The position numbers and the translations under genes are program-made. From positions 791,319 to 855,318 of the forward strand of contig NZ_BKZV01000001.1 in assembly GCF_008974285.1 (NCBI RefSeq): 64,000 nucleotides of DNA, given 5' to 3'. This DNA comes from Thermogemmatispora aurantia (GTDB taxonomy: Bacteria; Chloroflexota; Ktedonobacteria; Ktedonobacterales; Ktedonobacteraceae). Positions 33,655-41,788 of the stretch are shown piece after piece. The notes below the pieces were generated by a model. That model was given only the letters and a program-made list of their open reading frames with translations, had not been told where the DNA came from and made no database searches. Numbering within the stretch: position 1 is the stretch's first letter; every line of letters starts with the position of its first letter.

Positions 33655-35253
33655 CTAGCTGCCAGAACCCTCCGTTTCCTCGGTTGTCAGATTCTTATTG
33701 CGCTGGCGGGCAGCGGCCCGGAAAGCCTCAGCCATCGCAGTGATCTCGCCATCGTCGCCCAGCGGCAGATGGTCCAACAAGGACGGTTCGCTTTTCTCAG
33801 CGCGCTCGCGGCGTTCGCCACGCCCTTCTCGCTCACCCTTCTCGCCACGTTCACGGCGTTCGCCACGTCCCTCATGCTGGTGCTGCCCACTTTCCTGACG
33901 TCTGGCCGTCTCTTCAAGGGACAGCTTCATTTTATCATCTGTGGCCCCCTTGGTGGTAGCCTCAAGCGAACCGCTGCCAGGGGCGGCCTGGCTCTGGCTC
34001 TGGCTTTGACCCTGGCTCTGGGTCTTGGCGCTATCTGGCTCTTCAACCTGACGCAGGCTCAGGCCGAGACGACGACGCTCAGGATCGATGCGCAGGATAC
34101 GCAGCTGGAGCTGCTGGCCCTCATGCAGGCTGGTCTTGGGGTCCATACCAGGGGGCAGCTCCGAAAGATGAATGAGGCCCTCGATACCGTCTTCGATACG
34201 CGCAAAAGCCCCAAAAGGTGCAATCTTGGTGATCGTGCCCGTCACGAGCTGGCCAGGCGTGTAGCGCTGCTCGACGGTTGTCCAGGGATCGACCTCGGCT
34301 TTCTTGATGGAGAGCGCGATCTTTTTCTTCTCTTTGTCGACACTGAGGACCTGGACCTCGACTTCCTGGCCAACGTGCAGCACCTCGCTGGGATGATTGA
34401 CACGGCTCCAGGCTAGCTGGCTGATATGGACAAGGCCATCGGCCCCGCCGAGGTCAACAAAGGCTCCGAAGTTCGCGAGGTTGCTCACCACGCCCTTGCG
34501 AATCTCACCTGGCTTCAGCTCATCCAGCAGCTCCTCACGTCGCCGCTGCCGCCACTCCTGCACCGCCTGGCGCTCAGAGAGGATCAGCCGATTGCGGGCG
34601 CGGTTAATCTCGATAATCTTGAGCTGCAGCTCCTTGTCCTTCATACTGGCCAGCTTGGCCGCCGTCTCCTGACTCTCACCACCCGCAGCCACCTCTTCGC
34701 GCTTCAGGCTCTGGATTTGCGAGATCGGCACGAAGCCACGGATGCCATTGACATCGACGATCAGGCCGCCCTTGTTGTAATCGATGACGCGCGCCTTGAT
34801 CAACTCGTTGTTGCGATACTGCTCCTCAACCAGACGCCACTGGCGCTCGGCATTGGCCTTCCTCAGCGAGAGCACAGCATGGCCGTCCGGCGTCTCCGGC
34901 TGCACGACATAGACAAGGACCTTGTCGTGCACTTTCAACTCGCTCAGCGAGCCATAGCCACTGGCCGGCAGCTCCTTTGTTGAGAGCACGCCCTCTGATT
35001 TGAGGCCGATATCGACCAGGATCTCATCCTGGTCGATGCGCACGATTTCCCCTTCGACAACATCGCCACGTTTGAGGCTGGTGGGATTATTGGCTGAGGC
35101 CAGAAGGGCCTCCATGTTCAGGTCTTCTGATTCTTCCGGGTTCCCGGTTCTGCTGGTTTCAGGCTCTCTTGCTTCAGACATGGTCTGTACCTGCCCGCTT
35201 TGAGTTTTTTCCGCTGGCGGTGTCGAAAGGTCGCCGTGCTGTTGTGCTTGCAT
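33655..35253 (-). CDS. rpsA: Ribosomal protein S1-like protein with four S1 domains
   Basis: S1 proteins bind mRNA on the 30S subunit and help initiation. The 532-residue product has a charged N-terminal tail of about 60 residues, four S1 RNA-binding domains (about 61-131, 148-226, 248-317, 333-402; e.g. NFGAFVDLGGADGLVHISQL and PFGAFARIEDGIEGLIHLSE), and a long C-terminal low-complexity part rich in Gln/Ser, then Arg/Glu/Gly (RGERRERGEKGEREGRG). Four domains are common in Gram-positive S1. AAGGGGG lies about 10 nt before the ATG. The leader of about 365 nt is unusually long. An alternative is a general S1-domain RNA-binding protein outside the ribosome. Confidence 0.88.
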   Translation of the reverse strand: MQAQQHGDLSTPPAEKTQSGQVQTMSEAREPETSRTGNPEESEDLNMEALLASANNPTSLKRGDVVEGEIVRIDQDEILVDIGLKSEGVLSTKELPASGYGSLSELKVHDKVLVYVVQPETPDGHAVLSLRKANAERQWRLVEEQYRNNELIKARVIDYNKGGLIVDVNGIRGFVPISQIQSLKREEVAAGGESQETAAKLASMKDKELQLKIIEINRARNRLILSERQAVQEWRQRRREELLDELKPGEIRKGVVSNLANFGAFVDLGGADGLVHISQLAWSRVNHPSEVLHVGQEVEVQVLSVDKEKKKIALSIKKAEVDPWTTVEQRYTPGQLVTGTITKIAPFGAFARIEDGIEGLIHLSELPPGMDPKTSLHEGQQLQLRILRIDPERRRLGLSLRQVEEPDSAKTQSQGQSQSQSQAAPGSGSLEATTKGATDDKMKLSLEETARRQESGQHQHEGRGERRERGEKGEREGRGERRERAEKSEPSLLDHLPLGDDGEITAMAEAFRAAARQRNKNLTTEETEGSGS

Positions 35254-35618
35254 GGGTAAAATACCCCCTTCGATCCACGGTTTTTTTGCCTTGCCCCTCG
35301 AGCGCCCTCTGATCCTGTCTAACGTATGTCGTACGTAGATCGCCCGCTTCCTTGGTCCGTTATCACTTCTGCCAGGGGTAACGACAGGAACGTCATCTTG
35401 AGATCGGGGGGATGCGTCTCGGACAACTGGCTATCGGAGGAGGCTGCTCAGGCTGCGATGGCTGCTGCTTGTCGCTGTACTTCCTACTATGAGACGACGA
35501 TTCTCCATAGTACACCCGTTCGTGCTAGAGAGTAGTTCTACGAAACGATGCCCGCAGACAGGTCATAAGGTATATATGGGCACAATGAAAGCCTTGTGTA
35601 AGCATACCCCCACTCGAT
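35254..35618 (-). promoter_or_regulatory. Long 5' leader of the S1 gene
   Basis: The promoter at 35625-35653 predicts a leader of about 365 nt. It holds several short stems and an A-tract (GGCAAAAAAACC) near the start codon but no riboswitch that can be recognised. In E. coli S1 represses its own mRNA through the leader; the same idea here is inference. Confidence 0.4.
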
Positions 35619-35624
35619 GCTCTA

Positions 35625-35653
35625 ATTATACCAAAAGCCGCCTGTGAATGCAA
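35625..35653 (-). promoter_or_regulatory. Promoter of the S1 gene with consensus -10 box
   Basis: TTGCAT (35648-35653), a 17-bp spacer and TATAAT (35625-35630) read leftward. A perfect 14-bp palindrome, AAAAGCTAGCTTTT (35657-35670), lies 3 bp upstream of the -35 box and could be an operator or UP-like element. Confidence 0.7.
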
Positions 35654-35755
35654 GGCAAAAGCTAGCTTTTCGGCGGACCTCCCCGCTGTTTTTTTGTTTA
35701 CCACATTGTATCATACCCACGCAAGTTCAACCAGCCCCTTTTTGCGGCGTGAATG

Positions 35756-35764
35756 TGGTAGAAT
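35756..35764 (+). promoter_or_regulatory. Extended -10 promoter of the Nudix gene
   Basis: TGGTAGAAT combines a TGn extension with the -10 box TAGAAT (35759-35764). Only 6 nt separate it from the ATG at 35771, so the mRNA is predicted to be leaderless. No good -35 box is seen. Confidence 0.45.
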
Positions 35765-35770
35765 AGGCAC

Positions 35771-36388
35771 ATGAATATGTCCAGCATCAACGAGGTGGTG
35801 ACCACTCTGCGCTCCCGCCTGGCCCCTCCCGACCAGGCTCTGTCAACAGCACCACCTCCCGAAATCGCTTCTCGCCCTCTACGGCGCGCCGCTGTGCTCT
35901 TACCACTTTTCGAGGCCGAGGGCCTGCCTTGCCTGCTGCTGATCCGCCGCGCTCCTACACTGCGCACCCACAGCGGTGAGATCGCTTTTCCTGGTGGCTC
36001 GGTCGATCCCCAGGACCGCGATCCAGTCATGACAGCCCTGCGTGAGGCCCAGGAGGAGCTCGGCCTCCCCCCCGAGCGCTCTGAGGTGCTCGGGTTGCTC
36101 TCCCCTTCCTTTACATTGGTGACGAATTTCTGGATCACTCCCGTGGTGGCTTTCTTGCCCGCCGGCCCCGGCCCCCTTACACCCCAGGCCTCCGAGGTCG
36201 CTGAGGTCATCCGCGCTCCTCTCCCCGCTCTGGCCGATCCCCGCATCTTCCATAGCGAGGTCTGGGATACTTCTGGCCTGCGACGCGTCGTCTATTTCTA
36301 TGACTACGGCCCTTATCGCATCTGGGGCGCAACTGCCCGAATTCTGCATCAATTGCTCTCTATACTGGAAGAGTCAACAGCCCAATAG
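35771..36388 (+). CDS. Nudix hydrolase, CoA pyrophosphatase type
   Basis: The protein has 205 residues. The Nudix box is GGSVDPQDRDPVMTALREAQ followed by EELGL, preceded by RTHSGEIAFP, the extension typical of CoA diphosphatases (YeaB/NudL-like), which split CoA or oxidised CoA to phosphopantetheine and 3',5'-ADP. The rest has VTNFWITPVVAFLP and a WGATARILHQLL C-terminal helix, as in the family. There is no clear ribosome site before the ATG, but a -10 box ends 6 nt upstream, consistent with a leaderless mRNA. It is divergent from the S1 gene and stands alone. Confidence 0.9.
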   Translation: MNMSSINEVVTTLRSRLAPPDQALSTAPPPEIASRPLRRAAVLLPLFEAEGLPCLLLIRRAPTLRTHSGEIAFPGGSVDPQDRDPVMTALREAQEELGLPPERSEVLGLLSPSFTLVTNFWITPVVAFLPAGPGPLTPQASEVAEVIRAPLPALADPRIFHSEVWDTSGLRRVVYFYDYGPYRIWGATARILHQLLSILEESTAQ

Positions 36389-36444
36389 TCATGGTCTCCT
36401 TGATTCTTCCCCTCGCCCGGCTACAATGAACAATAGCTACTGCG

Positions 36445-36951
36445 TTGGTAGTGCTGTTCTGTAGCGCGTCTCTTGTAGGTTCTGTTGTTCGTTGTGTGAG
36501 TTGTGGGTCTGGCTCTCAGTTGCCCCTGGTGGAGATTGCTGTGAGACTGCCAACTTCCGATGCCCACTCTGCGCAGCTCCGACTCGCTCAGGCGGACCGG
36601 GCGGTGCTCCCCCACTCGTCGCCTGCCTCGTCCCCCGCTTCCGCTGCATACCCCCCCCTCGCTTTGCCTGTAACCCCCCCCCCTTCTCCCCTCACTTCGG
36701 AGCCGTTGCAGTCCGGTCTGGGAAGAAGCAGCTCCCCTCTCCTTCCTTCTGGGGATTTGACCACTGGGGGCTTGAAGACGCTGGCTACGCGGCGCGATTT
36801 GCCCCTGCGCGCTGAGTGGCAGGCTCCTGCCGCCGCGCCCGCTCCTCCCCCAGCGGCCCACATTCCTCTCTTTCCTCTGCTGGTGTTGTGTTGCGTCCTG
36901 GTTATGCTGCTGAGTGGAGGGCTGCTGCTGCTACTGATCCTTGAACCTTGA
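36445..36951 (+). CDS. Pro/Ser-rich tail-anchored protein, possibly frame-disrupted zinc ribbon
   Basis: This frame encodes up to 168 residues if the TTG at 36445 is the start; a GTG at 36496 is an alternative. The N-terminus holds a CVSCGSGSQ knuckle, then a long Pro/Ser/Leu-rich stretch and a C-terminal membrane helix (LFPLLVLCCVLVMLLSGGLLLLL). In another frame of the same DNA, near 36541-36582, NFRCPLCAAP reads like the second knuckle of a zinc ribbon. A short indel near 36520-36545 would join both knuckles. So this may be a degraded or frameshifted zinc-ribbon membrane protein, or the second knuckle may be chance. No good ribosome site is seen. Confidence 0.3.
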   Translation: MVVLFCSASLVGSVVRCVSCGSGSQLPLVEIAVRLPTSDAHSAQLRLAQADRAVLPHSSPASSPASAAYPPLALPVTPPPSPLTSEPLQSGLGRSSSPLLPSGDLTTGGLKTLATRRDLPLRAEWQAPAAAPAPPPAAHIPLFPLLVLCCVLVMLLSGGLLLLLILEP

Positions 36952-37290
36952 GACACCTGGCCCTTTCCCACTGCGGATAGCGGCTGGCTTCGATAACCTC
37001 CGGCACTATGCCGGACTTCATCAGGTCGCCGTTGCACTGGGCTGAGGCTGATCGCCACTGGCCATGTCCGCCAGCCGGTCAGGGCATGCTCTTGATGCCC
37101 GCTCCCCGCTGCGGCTGCGGGTCAGGCAGAATTACCTCTGTACCCCTCCCTGGCCGCTTCGCCGGCTAACCGGCTGCGAGACGAGGCTCGCGGGTTGGGA
37201 GCTGGATGCTGGTCGATCAGCGCTTGCCCCAGCCAGCAGATCCGCGCGTTATCCTGGCCTCGATCGGCGTTGGCACGACGGGCCTGGCTC
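36952..37290. other. Intergenic region between convergent genes, no gene seen
   Basis: This GC-rich 339-bp stretch contains only short stems (e.g. GCCGGCTAACCGGC near 37160). No terminator with a U-tract and no RNA gene was recognised. Confidence 0.35.
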
Positions 37291-38262
37291 TCACCCAGAC
37301 TGCTGAGCCTGGTCGGTGATCGCCGGAACACCGTGGAGTCCTTTGGCCTGGAGCACGGCTTTGACGATGGCTCGCGCCAGAGTGCTGGCAGCCGCGGCTC
37401 CTATAAGGCTGACCTGCGCTGCCGTGGTCGCAGGATCAGGGGGTGTTGTTGTCTCTGCACCCAGGGACAGGGCGAAGACCGTGTCACCGTCGAACATGGT
37501 GTGAGCCGGCTGAATGGCCTGCGCCAGTCCATTGTGGGCCATCTGCGCTATTTTGTTGACGCTCGCTTTGCTGAGGGTAGCGCTGGTGGCGACGACGGCA
37601 ATGGTGGTGTTGCTGAAGGGATGTGGCCCTTGCCTTTGAGTTGTTCCAGCATCCGGCGCCGGCGCCCCAGCAATGATAGCTCCGCTCCGTGGGTCGATGA
37701 TGTTGCCAACAGCATTGACGACAACTAAGGCCCCGACGATGGTCCCGTCGGGAAGCTGCGTGCTGGCTGAGCCAAGCCCACCTTTGATAGCGTGCTGGCT
37801 CCCGGCAAACTTGGCGACGGTGGCTCCGGTTCCGGCACCTACGCTTCCTTGCTCAATGGGTCCACCGCTGGCCCGCTCACAGGCACGGTAGCCGGCTGCG
37901 GCATCGGGCCGAATCTGCGACGAGCCAAGTCCGAGGTCGAAGATGGCGGCTGCCGGTACGATCGGCACGCGCGCCACACCAGTCTCAAAGCCCTGGCCGC
38001 GCTCTTCCAGATAGCGCATGACTCCCGCGGCGGCCTCCAATCCGAAGGCGCTTCCCCCGGTAAGCAGAATGGCGTTGACGCGCTCGACAAGGTAGAGGGG
38101 ACGCAGAAGATCAGTTTCGCGCGTCGCTGGAGCTCCGCCACGTACGTCTACCCCGCCTACGGCCGGCAAGTCGCAGAGCAGAACTGTGCACCCGGTCCCT
38201 GCCTCCAGGTTGGTGTCGTGTCCGACACGGATGCCAGGAACATCGGTGATGTCGTCGTGCAT
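37291..38262 (-). CDS. P1-family peptidase (DmpA / NylC-like Ntn hydrolase)
   Basis: The protein has 323 residues. P1-family enzymes (L-aminopeptidase DmpA, 6-aminohexanoate-oligomer hydrolase NylC) cleave themselves to free a nucleophile. Visible signs are ITDVPGIRVGH at the N-terminus, RGGAPATRETDLL, LTGGSAFGLEAAAGV, GSVGAGTGATVAKF and PFSNTTIAVVATSA, where Asn 218 / Thr 219 is the likely self-cleavage site. No signal peptide is present, so it acts in the cytoplasm. AGGAGG lies 8 nt before the ATG. It follows rpe after a gap of about 200 bp on the same strand; membership of the pentose-phosphate transcript is possible but not shown. Confidence 0.9.
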   Translation of the reverse strand: MHDDITDVPGIRVGHDTNLEAGTGCTVLLCDLPAVGGVDVRGGAPATRETDLLRPLYLVERVNAILLTGGSAFGLEAAAGVMRYLEERGQGFETGVARVPIVPAAAIFDLGLGSSQIRPDAAAGYRACERASGGPIEQGSVGAGTGATVAKFAGSQHAIKGGLGSASTQLPDGTIVGALVVVNAVGNIIDPRSGAIIAGAPAPDAGTTQRQGPHPFSNTTIAVVATSATLSKASVNKIAQMAHNGLAQAIQPAHTMFDGDTVFALSLGAETTTPPDPATTAAQVSLIGAAAASTLARAIVKAVLQAKGLHGVPAITDQAQQSG

Positions 38263-38463
38263 GGTCGCTGCCTCCTGATGAATCTCCGGCGGTATTGGGG
38301 GCCTCGCCGGCAGGCCCAGCTGTTGCTCCGGCAGCTCCGGCGCCTGGTCCCACCCGCCCCGATCTAACTCGGGCGAAGCAGCGTCAGTCAGGGATCAAGG
38401 TGCTGTCGGGCGGCGTTTGTCCGCCAGTTTCTCTGGCAGCCTGGCTGGCGGCAACCGCAGGGG

Positions 38464-39180
38464 TCAGGTGAAGGCCAGGGCGCGCCGGAGTCGTTCGACG
38501 GCTGCGGCAACGCTCTCACGCCCGTTGTAGACGGCGCTGCCGGCGACGAGCAGGTTGGCACCAGCTCGTACGACGAGCGGGGCGGTGTGCTCGTTGATGC
38601 CGCCATCGACCTCGAGGTCACAGTGAAGCTGGCGCTCGGTGAGCTGCTGCCTGAGACGGGCGATTTTGGGTAGCGTCTCGGGAATGAATTCCTGACCGCC
38701 GAAGCCAGGATTGACAGTCATGATGAGGACTAGGTCAAGCAAGGAGAGGATGTCTTCCAGCAGCCAGACGGGCGAGGAAGGATTGAGAGCCACTCCTGCT
38801 TGCTTGCCAGCCTCTTTGATCTGTTGCACGATGCGGTGCAGGTGGGGACAGGTCTCCTGGTGGACAATGATGACGTCGGCCCCAGCCCGCGCGAAGGCTT
38901 CGATGTAGTGCTCGGGATTGGTGATCATGAGATGCGCTTCTAGCGGCAGGCTGGTGCTGCGCCGCACGGCCTCGACGATGAGGGGTCCCATTGTGATGTT
39001 GGGGACAAAGTGCCCATCCATGACATCGATTTGGATGCGCTGCACGCCGGCCTCTTCGGCTTCGCGCACCTGCTCTCCGAGGCGACTGAAGTCAGCACTC
39101 AGAATAGAAGGCACGAGGCCAATGGCTACTGGCGACTGTGGCACCTGAGCTGCCCTCGCTGTCGGTTGCTCGGCTGTCAT
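38464..39180 (-). CDS. rpe: Ribulose-phosphate 3-epimerase
   Basis: Rpe interconverts ribulose 5-phosphate and xylulose 5-phosphate. The 238-residue TIM-barrel product has VPSILSADFSRLGEQ, the metal-site DVMDGHFVPNITMGP, EAHLMITNPE, MTVNPGFGGQEFIP and EVDGGINEHTA, and a phosphate-site VAGSAVYNG. An N-terminal extension of about 17 residues is present. The ATG overlaps the pgl stop codon by 4 bp (ATGA), so translation is coupled. It is the last pentose-phosphate gene in the cluster. Confidence 0.97.
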   Translation of the reverse strand: MTAEQPTARAAQVPQSPVAIGLVPSILSADFSRLGEQVREAEEAGVQRIQIDVMDGHFVPNITMGPLIVEAVRRSTSLPLEAHLMITNPEHYIEAFARAGADVIIVHQETCPHLHRIVQQIKEAGKQAGVALNPSSPVWLLEDILSLLDLVLIMTVNPGFGGQEFIPETLPKIARLRQQLTERQLHCDLEVDGGINEHTAPLVVRAGANLLVAGSAVYNGRESVAAAVERLRRALAFT

Positions 39181-39926
39181 GCAGTGGACCTCCTCTGGAG
39201 AGCCGCGGCTGCGGCTGTGTCTAGCAGCCAGGCGACCTCTCCGGCAGCAGCGTGTACAAGACGCGCAGGGTAGTCATCGGGCGAGCCTTGGTCTTCGAGG
39301 ACGGCCCGCACAGCTTCGGCTTTGTCACTACCGGTGACGAGGAAGAGGATGTGACGCGCAGCCTGGAGAATGGGCGGGGTGAAGGTGAGCCGCTCGGGTG
39401 GAGGCTTGGGTACGCTGACGGCCAAGACCAGACGCTCGCGCTCGTGCAGAGCCGCTTGATGCGGGAAAAGGGAGGCGGTGTGACCTTCTGGCCCCATGCC
39501 AAGCTGAATGAGATCAAAGACAGGGACCCCCGCCGTGCCAAAGACACGCCGAAGCTCTGCGGCATAGCTCTCTGCCGCAGCCTGGCGATCGGCTTGCTCC
39601 GCTGGCATGCGGTGAATATTGGCCGCGGGAATGGGCAGCTTGCTCAGCATGACCTCGTAGGCCATGCGGTAGTTGCTTTCTGGATGGTCAGGCGGGACAC
39701 AGCGCTCGTCGGACCAGAAGATGTCAACGCGCGTCCAGTCTATCTGGCCACGGTAGGGATCGCTGGCCAACAGGCTGTAGAGTTTGCGAGGTGTGGAGCC
39801 TCCAGCCAGCGCCAGCGTGAAACGCCCGTGGGTAACGATGGCTTCCTGGGCGAGGCGGATGACGAGACGGGCCGCCTCCTGGCTGAGGCTCTCGCTATCA
39901 GGATAGATGGCAATCCGCTGTTGCAT
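39177..39926 (-). CDS. pgl: 6-phosphogluconolactonase
   Basis: Pgl hydrolyses 6-phosphogluconolactone made by Zwf. The 249-residue product has the NagB/SOL-type fold signatures TLALAGGSTPRKLYSLLA, FWSDERCVPPDHPESNY, and LGMGPEGHTASLFP, and a C-terminal VTGSDKAEAVR. Length is normal. There is no clear ribosome site directly before the ATG; instead a TAGAAT box (39934-39939) ends 7 nt upstream, which suggests its own leaderless transcript. It is coupled to rpe by a 4-bp overlap and lies 113 bp after opcA. Confidence 0.96.
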   Translation of the reverse strand: MQQRIAIYPDSESLSQEAARLVIRLAQEAIVTHGRFTLALAGGSTPRKLYSLLASDPYRGQIDWTRVDIFWSDERCVPPDHPESNYRMAYEVMLSKLPIPAANIHRMPAEQADRQAAAESYAAELRRVFGTAGVPVFDLIQLGMGPEGHTASLFPHQAALHERERLVLAVSVPKPPPERLTFTPPILQAARHILFLVTGSDKAEAVRAVLEDQGSPDDYPARLVHAAAGEVAWLLDTAAAAALQRRSTA

Positions 39927-39933
39927 TGTTTCG

Positions 39934-39939
39934 ATTCTA
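39934..39939 (-). promoter_or_regulatory. Candidate -10 box directly before pgl
   Basis: TAGAAT on the minus strand ends 7 nt before the pgl ATG. The -35 region is poor (CTGTCC at about the right distance), so this is only a candidate for an internal, leaderless promoter. Confidence 0.3.
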
Positions 39940-40039
39940 TCCTCTCTGTAAGGCTGGACAGCCAGAGTAGAGCTGTCACTCTGGCTTACTTAAACATAGA
40001 AGAGAGAGGCCCCGCGATGGCATCCCCCAAACAATGCGC

Positions 40040-41296
40040 TCAAGTCAATAAGGACGCCAGTTCCTGCAGGATTTTTTCGAATTGGTCATCATGGCCGGTG
40101 ATCTCCAGCTCATCAACGAGCAGCTGACTCTCCTGGTGCTGCTCGTTAAGAGCGAGGGTGCGCTGGCGCGGCTGCTCCTGCTCCAGTTCGATGGAGGTCA
40201 GCACATGATCGCTGTCACCAGCAAGACGGCTGATGCTGAACAGCGCTTGCTGGTCCGCCAGTCGACTGGTGAGACGCAGCAGGCAGATGGTCCCCGGGGG
40301 AACTTCGCCTTCGCGACGCGGGCGGATATCGATGCGCGTCGGCTGCCCGGCTTCGTTCTCCAGGCACCAGTGATAGGCGCCCGGCGGCAGGCTCTCGCCG
40401 CTGCCCGGACAGGAGGCAGAGCAGGCAACACGACGCCAGGTGAGGCGCTCTTTGAGCCAGCCGCCCATCAGCAAGGCCCGCGCCGGCTCCTGGAGGCGCT
40501 GAGGGTAGACACCAGCAGCCGAGATCCCGGTCGATGGCAGATCCGCCGAGGAACCAGAGGCAGACGTACCAAGCACGGCATGCTCAATTTCAATGCTCTG
40601 GATACCGTCAAAGTAAGGACGATACTCCAGGCCATCGAAGAATTGGGCGACCAGCTGACGCAGCGGCGTAAGGCGTCCCCAGTTCAGGTCACTGATAGCG
40701 CAGGCTGGATATGTCTCTAGCAGAGAAGCTAGCAGACGCAGTGTCGGCCCTGGAGTCTGGAAGCTGGCAGAATCGACGATCAGTCGCTGGCTGATGGCGG
40801 CCAGCGAGCCAAGGGGATCACCGCTGGCCGGCGGCTCATCAAGCCACCAGAGATAAATCGGCAGGTCCGGTCTGACCAGCCTTTGCAGCAGGGCGGCGCT
40901 ATGCTGAACCACTGGCCCGGTCAGAAGCGCAGTAATCTGCTCGAAGTGGTGGCGCGTGAGGTCTGAAATGACTGGGAAGCTGCGCAGGGTCACCCAGGTC
41001 GCGATTGAGGCCGGTGCGTCAGGATCGTCTTCGAAAATGAGAATGATGACACGCGCGATGTGCGTACTCAGCAGATCGCGCAGCAGGTCGCTGGCGTAGC
41101 GTGCGCGCGCAACCGATGGCGCACAGATCACCAGGTTGAGCACGCTAGTGCGCACGCTCATGTTCTGGCCGATGCGCATGTTATCAGCGGCCATTTTCCA
41201 GAGCAAAGCCACTTCTTCCTCTAGATGCTCCCAGGGAATAGCCTTGCCGGCCCACAGCGAGCGTGTCCCCGGGGATAGGTCGAGGTCCACAGTCAT
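40040..41296 (-). CDS. opcA: Glucose-6-phosphate dehydrogenase assembly protein OpcA
   Basis: OpcA binds and activates Zwf in cyanobacteria and actinobacteria. The 418-residue product has the family pattern: MTVDLD... EEVALLWKMAADN, SVLNLVICAPS near residue 50, an Asp/Glu-rich strand VIILIFEDDPDAP, the central LPIYLWWLDEPP and SLLETYPACAISDLNWGRLTPLRQLVAQFFD. A C-terminal OpcA-like domain follows (WRRVACSASCPGSG, RIDIRPRREGEVPPGTICLLRL). GGGGAG lies 8 nt before the ATG. It is 492 bp downstream of zwf on the same strand. The chain is longer than the usual 300-350 residues because of its C-terminal part. Confidence 0.9.
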   Translation of the reverse strand: MTVDLDLSPGTRSLWAGKAIPWEHLEEEVALLWKMAADNMRIGQNMSVRTSVLNLVICAPSVARARYASDLLRDLLSTHIARVIILIFEDDPDAPASIATWVTLRSFPVISDLTRHHFEQITALLTGPVVQHSAALLQRLVRPDLPIYLWWLDEPPASGDPLGSLAAISQRLIVDSASFQTPGPTLRLLASLLETYPACAISDLNWGRLTPLRQLVAQFFDGLEYRPYFDGIQSIEIEHAVLGTSASGSSADLPSTGISAAGVYPQRLQEPARALLMGGWLKERLTWRRVACSASCPGSGESLPPGAYHWCLENEAGQPTRIDIRPRREGEVPPGTICLLRLTSRLADQQALFSISRLAGDSDHVLTSIELEQEQPRQRTLALNEQHQESQLLVDELEITGHDDQFEKILQELASLLT

Positions 41297-41788
41297 TCCA
41301 GATCTCCCCTGATAGAGAACGGCATCGTTCCAGGCGACCGACGGACGGGCGGAGACCGTCCGGCCTGGATCGCGTGCGCTAGCTACTGCAGCTTCTTGTT
41401 TGGCTCGTGTTCTGTAGCGAGGTACCGAAAGGCAAACAGCTCCCTCCAGTACCGCTGAGTGAGCAGGCTCCCCGCGTTGTCAGTGCCTTCGGCTCAGGTC
41501 ACAGCCTTGCCCGCCGTTCCGTTAAGCGTCCATCCGCTTCTGGCGCTCCCTGGCGCTCCCTGCCAGTCACGGCAAGATCAGGCCGCGCCACAGGAGACGG
41601 CAGAGCCGATACACAGGCGAGGGTGCGTCAGCCAGTCCCCCAGTTTTGGGCGACCGACTTATTGTCTGATTGGTTGCCTAACAGGCTGGCTGACGCGACA
41701 GGCCGGACTGGCTGGCCACGGCCTGGCACGGTGACACGGGTTGGTCTGAGTTGCCCCGCAAGTCTGGACGGACGCGAGCGCGAAGGCG
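41297..41788. other. Spacer between zwf and opcA with an inverted repeat
   Basis: This 492-bp stretch has open frames on the plus strand with no ribosome site and no family pattern. An 11-bp perfect inverted repeat (41625-41635 with 41686-41696, arm GCGTCAGCCAG) encloses 50 nt. A short tandem GGCGCTCCCT occurs near 41540. Such a long gap inside a functional cluster suggests a separate transcript for opcA, but no promoter with two clear boxes was found. Confidence 0.4.

Noticed and set aside
33409-34416. A 335-codon open frame on the plus strand opposite the S1 gene
   Set aside because: It is a shadow of the S1 repeats, has no ribosome site, and its Leu/Ala/Thr-rich stretch mirrors the Arg/Glu/Gly repeats of the S1 tail.
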